From Ophthalmolycus amberensis (taxonomy: Eukaryota > Chordata > Actinopteri > Perciformes > Zoarcidae): DNA of 64,000 nt. The position numbers were made by a program, and so were the translations under genes. The notes beneath the pieces were generated by a model. The model saw only the letters and a program-made list of their open reading frames with translations, ran no database searches and was not told the DNA's origin. Shown one piece after another: positions 26,601 to 39,100 of this stretch (the first letter of the stretch is position 1; the number at the start of each line of letters is the position of its first letter). The stretch lies in the NCBI GenBank assembly GCA_024529925.1, contig JAFEUB010000775.1, forward strand, positions 372,001-436,000, read 5' to 3'.

Positions 26601-28763
26601 AATTCCTTTCTTTCTTTAGAGCTGAATTCACAAGCTGGCCAAATGCAGAAAGACTAAGAAACTGGGGAGAAATAAAGAAGAAAGGAAAAAGTGATCAATA
26701 AAAAAATCGAATGCTTATTGAAAAGGATGCAGTGCAACATGATGTTGGACATGGAGGTGCCAGACGTAGATTGCACCTGCAAATGTAACACATTATTCTG
26801 TGCGACAGCTTTCAGATACATGTACGACTGTGTGAAGGGAGGTTTTGCTGTATTGTCAGCTTCATATGTTGCAGAGAATCGTATTGAAAAAAATATCCCC
26901 AGGCTTTGTTGTTCAGTGCCTAAAACAGACCTGATCAATAGGTAAGGTACCTAAAAATATTGTTCAATGATTTTAAAACTACATATATGCCTTACATTCA
27001 TAAAATATCCAGATAAGTTTACATGATACATGTTTCATCTCAACATTTTCATGGTAGCTATAGGCAAGAACATGTTCACAACACTCAAATTAGCAATGAC
27101 GTCAGCAGCAAATCAGAGATAAACGATTTCTTGCTATGAAAATGATTATACATTTCAAAACTGCACACCAAATCTAGCGTTGGCAACACAAAGGGAGCTT
27201 TTTCCTTCCTCCTTCTACTCCCTGCTATGCCTGCACATACTGTTTCTGTCTATATATATACACAGTGCGTTAAAAAACAGAACATGCATGTTTAGGACAA
27301 GAAAAAGTGAGTTTCCACGTAAATCCCAGTCCGCACCACCCTCCGATAAGCCACTGACAATCAGTTGCAATCTACACTCTTTTTCTAATGTCTGCCTGGC
27401 AACACAGGCGCCTTAATTTTAATAACTGTGGTTACTGTTGGGCAAGCAGAGCATTCATTAACATCATAGTTAATTGACTTCATATTCTCTAAGGAGTACA
27501 TTTAAAATCGAAATTAATTAATTTCCATGCGTCTTCCTGATTACATGATGAAGAGATCATAAATAACTGTTAACTGAAAAGACAGATACTGCAGATGGAC
27601 AATGAAGAGAAAGAAAAAAAAAATAGGTCACGTCTGTGCTGGCACGTGGACTGTGGTCCAGTGACTAGGCTGTCCTAACAACTCCGATTGTTGTTGAAAA
27701 CTTGCCTTCACATCAAGAATTTTCACAGTTTCCATCAGGCAGTGCGGTCTTGGAATACTTGATGTACCATTTGACAGAACACCCAGTAGACATGTAAGAA
27801 CATAATTTGCTCATCATAATGGACAAATCGGGGCCATGCCAGCTTCAATCTCTGTCATCTGTTGTGTGATGGTTCTTCTGTTCTGGGGGTCATTTGGCAT
27901 GCAGGAATATTAAAAAGCATCATAACAGGAAATGGTGTAGACAGCATTTATATAATGTGTAAGTTCTAAAAATTCTTCAAATGATGCAGAAAGAGCCATT
28001 AAGCGCTGCCAACCACCACAGGCAATTTGATTTCTATTAAGCTGTTGTGGTGTTTGACAGTTGCATCGTTTATTTTAATTTTTTTGTCCTTTCCTTTTTG
28101 CATCTTTGCTAATCATGAAACATAGTGGCAAATGGCTAGAAAGATGTGATGATGTTACTCCCAGTACTTTTCCTGTCAACATTTATCCAAAATGCAGTTC
28201 AACCCAGTACATCGACATTAAAGTAACAGTCAGTCTTTTAACCAATTTCAGTCCAAAGGCAGAAGAACCCCCCCTTTTAACAAGATAATGATAAGCGTGC
28301 ACTGCATCCTACTGAGAACAGCTCAACAAATACTGCCGTCCCCCTTCTGCTGTGGTCCCACTCAGAGTAATATACTGGTGTTGTCTGCCGGCTCTTGCTG
28401 ACATTAACAAGATATGCCTTTCAAATATCATGGCCTTTGGGACTGGGTCAGAGCTGCTATTTATAGAGGGTCAAGACTTCATGATAGTTTGGCAAGAGTG
28501 ATAACTGAGAATAGAGCGGGTTTTAGTAGCTATGCTGCAGCTGCTGCTGCTGCTTTTGTGTCGGTTATTGCTCCAGGCTCTCGAACAGATGTGATCTGCA
28601 TAGACTCTGGATCGCTGGTTTATAACTAGTACCGCTACTTACAGTATTTATGAAGTGATACAGTAGCATGGAAATGTTAAACGTTGCAATGCTGTTGGGG
28701 TTCCAGTGTGGATTGTTGAAACAAAATAAGCCCTGTAACTTCCATTTAATGCAGAAACTTAAT

Positions 28764-29320
28764 ATACATATTAGTGCTGGGCAATGATTAAAATATTGAA
28801 TCGCGATTAATCGCATGAATTTTTATGGCAAAAATCAAAAATGAATTCAAAAGTAGTGTATTGCGCACTTTTATTTTAAAAGTACTGCTATATGAACAAA
28901 AGGGCAATCACATTTGGGTCACGAGATGCAGGTAGCATGTTTTATACTTAATGTGAATATAATTCATACTTTGTTGGCATCTTATTCTGAAAACCGGATG
29001 CGCGTCTGAAGAAACCGGATGTTGTCTCACGTTAATCTTACCGCTAACTTTCAAAGTCCTTCGCTCGCTCCCGATCTGTGCCGTTTAAATGCGTTTACCG
29101 TGAATTTCAGCATAGGTGCACTAACATTACTGACTATAGGATGTTTGCTGGCTTTTATCCCACTGTTCTTGTCATCCTCTTGTTGTTATGTATTGTCTCT
29201 TGTCTTTCAATTAAAAAAGAAAAAAAGAAAAAAGAATTATAATAAAATAATTGTCGGCGTTAGTTAATTAATGTGTTAACGAGAAATTAACGCGTTAACT
29301 TGCCCAGCACTAATACATAT
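28764..29320. mobile_element. Non-autonomous hAT-type transposon with 8-bp target-site duplication
   Basis: The element (28772-29312, 541 bp) starts TAGTGCTGGGCAA and ends TTGCCCAGCACTA, a perfect 13-bp inverted repeat. It is flanked by the direct repeat ATACATAT at 28764-28771 and 29313-29320. An 8-bp duplication and a TAG...CTA terminus are the known signature of hAT transposons. Both ends carry TTAATCGCG/TTAACGCG-like sub-terminal motifs. There is no transposase reading frame, so it must have been moved by an enzyme made elsewhere. A truncated relative lies at 48162. Confidence 0.88.
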
Positions 29321-29934
29321 ATAAATATACCCCATCCTACAATATGAGAATTAGATGATTTTTGCAGTGCTTTGCTTTTTAGGTGCAACAAAATTAATTT
29401 AATGAATCGCAACCATCTGCTGGCCAAGGCTCCGCTGCCAACTATGGGGAGAAAAATTGGTTATCCACTGTAGCTGCCAAATAGTGTCACCAGCACATCT
29501 TTAATATCAGACAATGCTTTACACACGTGGGCAGTGGCGTAATTACATATTACTAAATATAACTAGAAAAAGATAATAATCCGTTTCTAAGTCATGTTGT
29601 TATTCTAATGATGAAAATGAACCATGTCACATGAAGTATGTAACTGTGAAACACAAGCATGGCCCAGAATACAAATAGAAAATGCTTTTTCTAAACAGGA
29701 AGATTCAGATTGTTCGAACTGCTTTGATCAGGTTGACTGAAAATAATCAGTGCGGTCTTGACCAATCAAAGAGCTGAAATGTTATTGTTGTCACGATAAA
29801 TATAGATGTACTGTAAATTACATCATCACCCTTTAAGGTGCCACGTAGTGCTGCCAATCTTATGTTTTTGATCCAAGATGGGCCTCCGTAGTTAATCACG
29901 TGTCGCATTAATTAAAAAGTTACAACCTCTATCC

Positions 29935-30142
29935 TCAACATATCCCCCCACCCTTTACCTAACATACACAATCTGCTCCACCCACTCCTTAATATTCATA
30001 GCCGTGCCTTTAAAATGCTGAACCAGAGCCTGTGGTGTGGGCGCCTCTCTTGCTGTGTCTGGGCCTGGTGGCGTGTGACTGCTGTGTTACTGTTTACCTT
30101 CTGCCGGAGTCAGAGCCCTGAGCTGCTACAGCTAGTGCCACC
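29935..30142 (+). promoter_or_regulatory. pygm: pygm proximal promoter and 5' UTR (inferred)
   Basis: The 200 bp before the pygm ATG change to a C-rich run (CCCCCCACCC), followed by an AT-rich TTAATATTCATA patch and TTTAAAA at about 30,010, which could act as a TATA box. The leader then reads into the ATG context GCCACCATGT, a strong Kozak match, with no intron. An E-box-like CACGTG lies just upstream near 29,897. The start site is not visible. Confidence 0.4.
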
Positions 30143-33100
30143 ATGTCGAAACCCTTGTCCGACCACGATCGGAAGAAACAGATTTCCGTGCGAGGCCTCG
30201 CCGGCGTCGAAAACATTGCAGCATTGAAGCAAGATTTCAACAGACATCTCCACTTTACGCTGGTCAAGGACAGAAATGTGGCTACCAGAAGGGATTACTA
30301 CTTTGCTCTCGCCCACACTGTGCGGGAGCACTTGATTGGCAGGTGGATCAGAACCCAGCAGCACTACTATGAGAAAGATCCAAAAGTAAGTCACAACAGC
30401 ACCAAGATTTATATTGAGTGTATTGATTTATAAATTACTTTAAAAAGGTGTGCTATTCTTTTAACGACAAAAATGGCATAAACAGCATCATATCTTGTGT
30501 TTGTGATAAAGAGAACTACAATACTAAATTCAGTACAGTTTGCCCCACACACACATGGTACAGGTGGAAGCTATATCTCATCTAAGAACTGGTTCACACC
30601 TTCAGGACATCTAAAAACAAAAGTCTGTTTCATCGTGCACTCATTGCCTGCTCAGTAAACAGAGGGAATTGTGTGCCAGGACTTGAATCTTATACCGTGT
30701 CATGAAATAACTTCTGCACATTTCGCACATATTAAACAAAGGGCCATTAATCATTGTCATAAGAGCAAGGGATTTATATTCTTCCACTGTACTTCCAGCA
30801 GCCTGAAGTCAGTGTAAGGTCATGGCATTTCAACTTCATCAGGGCTTCTTAGCACTCTGCTGGTATGCTGTCGTTCTTATAGCGTGTTGAAACGTTAAAC
30901 CGCTCCATGACCTTCTCTTCCCATCCTGTCTGACCATAAAGCGCATATCCCCTTCCTTGTGTCATATGAACACATGCCTCGAAGGGCATCAGAGTTCATA
31001 TATAAGCAGTCACATAGCCTAACAGAGAAGCTATGTCTCAGCCACTGCAGTGTTATTAACAACCAGCAACAGAAAGAACCTTAAAACAACAACAGGAAGC
31101 TTGCGTCACTAGAATTAAGCAGCAAAAAAAATTGAAATTCCTTGAATATATCTCACAAAACTGTGTAATCACAATAGAGGTTTCAGAGGCAGAGTACAAA
31201 TTGTATTTACTTAGCAGGAAAAACAAATTTCATAGCAAGATCATTCATAACTCTACTGAAGAAAGAGGATGAGTTTTCTTTTCTTAGCATGGGAGGAAAT
31301 TGTCCCCGCTCCTCTCGGCTTACTGTTCTGTAGTTTAACTTCCAAAGCCCTTATGTATTAATCTCAGTAGGGAGACATTTACTTCTCACATCAAGCCAGT
31401 TTACAGATACTGTCTAATTAGATGTTGGTGGGCTGCAACTGCTCTAGGCTGAAAAGGTCAAAGGTGGATCCCTAAAAGGTCTAAACAGAAACCTGAGGAG
31501 GGAGGAAACCTAAGTTCAGGCTGGAGTTTTGTGTTGCATGTGAGATTGCGAACTGCAAAGTTACTGTTACAACAACAAGATTTATTGTTCACAATGCTAA
31601 TATGCATTCTTGGGGGTAAAAAAAAACCCTTAATCAGCATAATGAGAACTAGGATTGAAGTCCAATACAATGTGTAACATACAGTCGTATATAGTTCAAG
31701 AGAAACAGCTCGCTACTTAGTGTTATGGCTCTGTCAGTTGTATTTATTATTTGTCTACAAATCTATCTGTACCACTCCGGTCCCACTTGAACTCCGTAAT
31801 GAAAGGGTATCAGGCTCCGGCTGACCTTTGCAGCAACATCTACAGGAGCTATTTTTGCCCGGGCCCAAAATGTTGGTGTTATGTAATCTGTCCCCCAGTC
31901 CCTTCTCTCCTCTCCTCTGCCTCTCCTCCTCAGCCTGTGCCCACCCCCTCCATGTCAGAGGAGGAAAAAAAAAAAACTAAATGGCAAAGGCTAAACACAG
32001 GCTCAGGTGGCAGATTTCCATGCACTCCCAACCATGAAGCTAAATGATTAAAACTTGAAGATTCCTTTCATAGTCTGGGGTGGATGTTATTGTAACATTT
32101 GGCATACGATTTCACAGATTTTGTACCCATCATGCTACTGTGGAGACCTTTTCTCTAATCCTAAATCATACAATGACACATCTGTTCATTCAGTTTGGTT
32201 ATTTCTTCCAACACTGTAGCGCGTGTACTACATCTCCCTTGAGTTCTACATGGGCCGCACCCTCCAAAACACCATGGTGAACCTCGCGCTGGAGAACTGC
32301 CTGTGATGAGGCCATGTACCAGGTGAGACAGAGACACTACATCTATTCCCCTTACAACTGTGAGATTTCTTTTTCCAACTATTGTATTAAGGGGCATCAT
32401 CTCATTAGTCCATGCTGTGTCCTGTTGTTCTACAGTTGGGTCTGGACATGGAGGAACTGGAAGACATGGAGGAAGATGCTGGTTTGGGAAATGGTGGGCT
32501 GGGACGTCTTGCTGGTGAGCGTCTTTTCACTCGTCATATTTGATGAATTCAAAGACATTGTACCTCTGCCGACTGACTTAAATAATGCATCGTTTTATAT
32601 AAGAGCCTGTCAGATGTTGATTGTGTTTTTTCTCTCCGTGTGCCGTCACTGGTTTTCAGCCTGTTTCCTGGACTCCATGGCTTCACTGGGGCTGGCTGCC
32701 TACGGTTACGGCATTCGCTATGAATTTGGTATCTTCAATCAAAAAATTGTCAATGGCTGGCAGGTTAGAAAAAAAAAAAGTACTTTGTTGTCTTGTTTCA
32801 GTGAGCAAAGAACAGCTGCTTCTGTTTCATTGTCACCTGAAATCACCTGTCGGATTTGTGTCCTTCATCATTAGCATTTCTTCATGTTCATTATTATTTT
32901 CTGTCTGGCTCAGCTCAAAAGCCACTAATGAGGCTTTGTTTTTCCCTTCGATATAAATATCCGTCACAATCCAGGTTGAGGAGGCTGATGACTGGCTGCG
33001 CTTTGGCAACCCCTGGGAGAAAGCACGCCCTGAGTACATGCGTCCAGTGCACTACTACGGCAGGACCGAGCACCACCCCGATGGTGTCAAATGGGTTGAC

Positions 33101-36100
33101 ACGCAGGTGAAAATATTATTTATAAAAAAATAAAGAGTAATCAACGCTTTCTGAGGTGAGGGGATTTATATATTTATGTCTTTTCCTGTGTTGGTATCGA
33201 CAGGTAGTGCTGGCTTTGCCATATGACACCCCGATCCCTGGCTACAGAAACAACGTCGTCAACACCATGAGGCTGTGGTCAGCTAAGGCTCCTTGCGATT
33301 TTAACCTCAAAGACTGTACGTGTCTGCCAGTGTACCAAGCGTTTTCAATCATGCAACAGCTGTCAAACGAGCTTGAATGAATGCAATTTACATCTTTTTC
33401 CCCTTACAGTCAATGTTGGTGGCTACATTCAGGCTGTTTTGGACAGAAACTTGGCTGAGAACATCTCCCGTGTGCTGTATCCCAACGACAATGTAGGTGA
33501 CACATATGACTATTTTACCTTTGAATCCATCAGAACGGCACAAGGATGACCATGCAGACCTGGATTAGAGGAAATAAGAAGAAATAAGAAATGTTGAACA
33601 TTATAGGAGCTGTAGACTGTGTGGCTCCTGTATGAATGCATGGCTCATCTTAACTCAGATGGATTTCCATAATTTGGACCCCGACCAGTATCCTTTGTCT
33701 TCAGCTAGAGCCACCATGTGCTCTTTCAGCTTCCTCTGAAGCTGTCTTTTATAGTCGGCATAAGAGCTGCCCACCATGTGCCGACTCCCTGGAGGCTCGA
33801 GAAGGAGGATTTGGGAGATAACCATCTAGCTCCAGCTACCACTCATGTCAGGTCTGGCAATTTATGTCTGTGCAAGTAAGAGCAGAAACAGTGGTGGACC
33901 TGACATCCATCACAGTTTTGTTTGAATTCATTCCAGTCAGTGTTACAATGCTGTTCTATCGTATTGTGTAATTTAACATTATTTTAGAAACACTGAGCAA
34001 ATTAGTGGATTTCCTGATTAGTTCATTGAAATGAAACATTTTCAGCACTTAACAACAATCTCATTCAATGAAAATCAGAAAGGTTACACTTTCCCCAATG
34101 TCATATGAATATAATTAAAGGCTTTATATCAGGGTTTGCAACGTATTAGTTAATTTGTCATTATTCGATTTTAACAGACAAGTTGACCACTTTAGAATAA
34201 CTCACCGTAATTACTTTGCACACATTCAAAACCAGAAAATTACATAATTTTACGCTATTTCACAATTCCCACACTTTAACACAGGTGATTACAGGTGACC
34301 GAGCACATACCTCTTCTCCTCCACTTGTTGTGCTCAACTCCCCGTTTGTATTTGCCGTCCTGCTATTTGCGCGCTTGGTGACGTTAATCCCCTCAGAAAG
34401 ATGCTTAAGATCCTGAAAGCCTGTTCTTGGCCTGATACCATCCCCTCCGAATAAACAAAACACACGGGTCGCAAAAAGCAAGCAGTTAGCCATATTCTCC
34501 TGAGGAACCACGCCACGTTTAATCTGATTATATTTACCAGCGGTTTGGTTTAGTACAACAATGTCTCTCGGCTGATGGTCACCGAGGAGCAGACTTTCAC
34601 ATTTGTCCTGGAGCAGCTAATCCACATTGTTTAAGTGGACCACAGTTACTTTCTCCCTCAAACTTCTGCCAACTACGATAAAATGACATCAACAGTACTT
34701 GACAAACAGCCAATCAAATTGCAGCAGGGCAACCCGCATTCAGGCCTGTGTCATCTCATTCAGTGCCGTCCACATTAATTGCAGGGCTTTGGGCATGCGC
34801 ATTCTTGTTTTCCCAATCTCGAGGCACTTGACATATTGGTAAACGTGTGAGCGTGAGGCTAACCCCAAATAGCAGCCTCGATCTCGACCAAAACGCAATT
34901 AAAACCCCCGCTATTCTAGGCTATGCTATATCCGGACACTGACCAGAAACTGTAAATAATGCTAAATTACATCAACAAAGGGTTTTTATGTCATGCATTA
35001 ATCCAGTTTCACTAAAATCACACTTTTTCTGTTGCCAGCAGGTGGGGCAAGGTGATAGCTTAGCTGTTTTTTTTAATGTATTTTTTATTCACCTATATAT
35101 TTATAATTGATTAAAAGAAAATCTTCAACACTTCGGTGGTCACCTCTACTTTGGTGGCTTAATAAATGTGAAATCAAACAAAATAAGAAAAAGAAAAATA
35201 TGATAACTTTGAGTCCGGGTCAAACACAAATGAATGATGGAGGAAGCTTTATATTCACACAATACAAAGACACCAACTCCACACGCATTAGCATACAACT
35301 GGATAATATGGGTGTTTGATGCAAAGGTGATACAATTGCATGATAAAAAAAACGACATATTAGACAGCCACAGATGTGCTACTTATTCCTTGTTACCTTT
35401 GGTTTGGGTAATTATTTCATCAATATGGAAAGATTTAGGTTGTCCACACATGAATACCAGTCACAAATATGCAAAATGCCAATGAATTAAAACAAAGATT
35501 CAAGAACAAATGTGTGTCTTTGTCCTCAGTTCTTTGAAGGGAAGGAGCTCCGTCTGAAGCAGGAATACTTTGTGGTGTCTGCCACCCTGCAAGACATCAT
35601 CCGCCGTTTCAAGGTCTCTAAGTTTGGCTCCAGGGAGATTACTCGCACAGACTTCAGCAAACTGCCTGACAAGGTGAAGCGAAAAAAAAAACCTCAACAA
35701 ACTACTTTATGTCAAAAATGAAAATATTCCCCTCCGATGTTCTCTCTCTGCTTTTCTTAAATTGCCTTTGTCATTGTGTTAAACAGGTTGTAGGTGGGTT
35801 TTGTTGTATCTTATTGAAATGAACAGTACAAAGCACTTCATGCCATATCTAATTCTGTATTGACATTTAATATTGTGCTGCATATTCAGGTCGCTATCCA
35901 GCTGAATGACACTCACCCAGCCATGGCTATTCCTGAGCTGATGAGGGTTCTGGTTGATGAGGAGAAACTCAATTGGGACACGGTGAGGAAGAGCAACACT
36001 GGTGTAACAACAGAGCTTCATGTTTCTCAGCTTCACTAGCTGGATTTTTCAAATGTAGTGTTTAAAACCATGACACTCCTCTTGCGCTGCTTCATGTTGC

Positions 36101-39100
36101 AGTGTTTTTGATTGGGACATCACCATTTTGGTGCCGTTCATAAACTACCATTACTAAAAAAAATAGGTATATAATAGTAAAATATTTACATGGAGGCTAT
36201 GCATTTCCTCTTGCTGGTGTTCAGGCTTGGGACATATGTGTGCGCACCTGTGCCTACACCAACCACACCGTCCTCCCTGAAGCTCTGGAGCGCTGGCCGA
36301 TCGACCTGTTTGCTCGTCTGCTGCCTCGCCACCTGGAAATTGTCTATGAGATCAACCGTCGCCACCTGGAGGTTGGTACTGCACATTGCAACATGTCATC
36401 CTTTCCATAATGCACTGCATACAATGTATATTTATGGCGGCAGAGGGATCACACACTGTTAATGTTCTCTGTGGTTACGTGCCATAGTAATAAAGTCTTG
36501 CTATGGCAATAGCTCTGTACTATCATCAGTGTGGTTGAACACGAGGTACAAGTGTGGTGGGAGAACTATTTATCAGTACAGAGTGAGTCCTATAATACTG
36601 AAATAAGGAACATTGAGAGAAGAAGTTTGTCTTTGGAGTATTTATTCTCTGCGCAGAGAAGGCTCCATCGTCATACAGAATGCAGCGTAGGTTGCAGGAG
36701 GATGTGCCGACAGTGCCCCGTCTCTGTAGCTTATAAAGGACCTGAGCATAGGGTGGGGAGGGGGGGCAGCATGAGTTCACACTAAAACATCTAGTGAACA
36801 GTTTCTAACTGCTCATTGACACCCCCCTTCAGCCCCTTCCTCTTATCTAATCTGAGCCTTGTCACGCTGAGACATCTGACTTGTATTACCCTTGTTTATT
36901 AACTGGGAGTCCTGAAACCTTGAAGTGTTATATACGAAAACAAAAAGGGTCAAACCACCAAATGGGCCGACAATAGAAACAGGTAAATATGTCACAGTAG
37001 AAAAGTACTAGCACAGGGAACATTTTCCATCACACAAGTTAAGGAAGTGGGATGATGTCAAAGCTCGGTGCAATCAAAACATCTGGGTGATGATTACATT
37101 TAAAGTGGGACCTTTACACAGTCAAATTTGAAAACATAATATTGAAAACATTTGAGATTAGGAAGGCAGAAAATATCTTGCATATTATTCTTGCCACTGT
37201 CAAAAAGGTAATGAATGACTTCAAAGATTAGCATGAGGACATAAATGTTGGACATCAAAGAACAACCTGTTTTTATTAACTTGTCATCACAACATCTGTC
37301 AGAACTAAGTTACGCCCTATGTTCCTGAATGGAAGGAGAAATATTTCTGACAGGAAGTGGTGGACACTTTCTACGAGTTGCAGCTCAACAATACACTGAT
37401 TTACTTACATACTGATGTAAATGGTCCTGTTGCTGCTCATTTGTATTTTAGATTAGCCATGTTGACTTACTTTAAATATACATGACGATATAAATCCACA
37501 ATTCAGCAAAAAATCCAACCTATGTTGCCTCATGTTCTTTTGAACTTTGCAGAGAGTTGCTGCCAGGTTCCCTGGTGATCATGATCGTCTGAGCCGCATG
37601 TCCCTCATTGAGGAAGGGGGACAGAAGAGGATCAACATGGCCAATTTGTGCATCGTGGGCTCCCATGCTGTCAACGGAGTGGCCCGTATACACTCCGACA
37701 TCCTCAAAGCTACTCTGTATGTCCGCTAAATAAACATTTTTCCTGTCATACTCTAAAGTGGTAAATCACCCAAAAAACACGACATGTATGTGTAGTATAT
37801 GTTGCCGTATCTGTTTCATAAATCCCCTGCCTCTATGATGCTGCATCGTGTGTGTGTGTGTGTGTGTGTTCTGATATATGTGATGCTTCACTCTGCAGTT
37901 TCAAGGACTTCTACGAAATGGAGCCAGATAAGTTCCAAAACAAGACCAACGGCATCACTCCTCGCCGCTGGCTGGTCATGTGCAACCCTGGGCTGGCTGA
38001 GGTCATCGCCGAGGTCAGCTGTGTTTTAACGTGCACAAGTCACACAAACAACACTGGTTGGCTAAACGTCTTTGATTTATTTATTCTCAACATTGTCGTT
38101 AACAGAGAATCGGCGAGGACTTCATTCGGGACCTCGACCAGCTGACGCGTCTCCGCGAGTTCGTGAACGACGAGGCTTTCATTCGTGATGTTGCCAAAGT
38201 GAAGCAGGTGAAGTATTGTTTCATCGTCTGTTTGCCGTTCCAGTTATGTGTCAGTTTGGAGATACTTGGTGAATAGATGCTCCGGCTTTATTATAGCTGG
38301 CAATAGCACAAATCATGAGGTAATTATTGCCTTTTAATTATAACATGCACAGATTAGCCAATGATATACTGGACTTCTATCAGGCAGCAGAGTCAACCTG
38401 CAGAGCTCTGTGATCGATGTCACATGAACAGCTTTAACTGCAGTCTGCACAAGTAGTCAGCATATATGCGAGTCAAGGAGTCTTCTTTGACACACAACAC
38501 ATGTCGTGTTCTTTTTCAACGCTGTTGTGTGTTTTTCTCTTGTACCTGATAGCATTCAGAATGCTGAACTTGTTGTCCTTTATGTAATGAAGTCAACGTT
38601 TCGATAAGTAGGAAAACAAGATGAAGTTTGCTGTTCACTTGGAGGAGCACTACAAGGTGAAGATCAACCCCAACTCCATGTTCGACCTCCAAGTCAAGAG
38701 AATCCACGAATACAAGAGACAGCTGCTCAACTGTCTGCACATCATCACCTACTACAACCGTAAGTGCACGTGCAAAATCCGCTGCCCGACGCTTTTCCTC
38801 CAAATCAAATCCTGTGAGTTTTAAGATGACTTCAGGGCAGATTGTGTGCCAGTCCTGTAATCTCTTCATATGTCCGCCAGGCATAAAGAAGGAGCCCAAC
38901 AAGCAGTGGACTCCAAGAACTGTCATGATTGGAGGAAAGGTTTGTACTGTTCAACAGTATGCAACTGGGCTTTAAAAACGGACCCACCCCCCCACAACTC
39001 AGGTTAAATTCATCTGACACTCTTCCTCCAACTGTTCCTTTCATGCAGGCTGCTCCTGGATACCACACTGCCAAGATGATTATCCGCCTGATCACAGCTA

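Larger units (their letters stand above)
21331..28763. other. Intergenic, no supported gene
   Basis: I recognise no exon on either strand between the nrxn2 promoter and the hAT element. It contains a poly-C/CA tract and one interspersed repeat, both listed separately. In human, RASGRP2 lies between NRXN2 and PYGM; nothing like it is present here. The 133-codon minus-strand frame near 24.0-24.4 kb has no recognisable domain. Confidence 0.6.

Noticed and set aside
21331..30142. Search for rasgrp2, expected between nrxn2 and pygm from human gene order
   Set aside because: No kinase-like GEF, EF-hand or C1-domain exon is visible on either strand.
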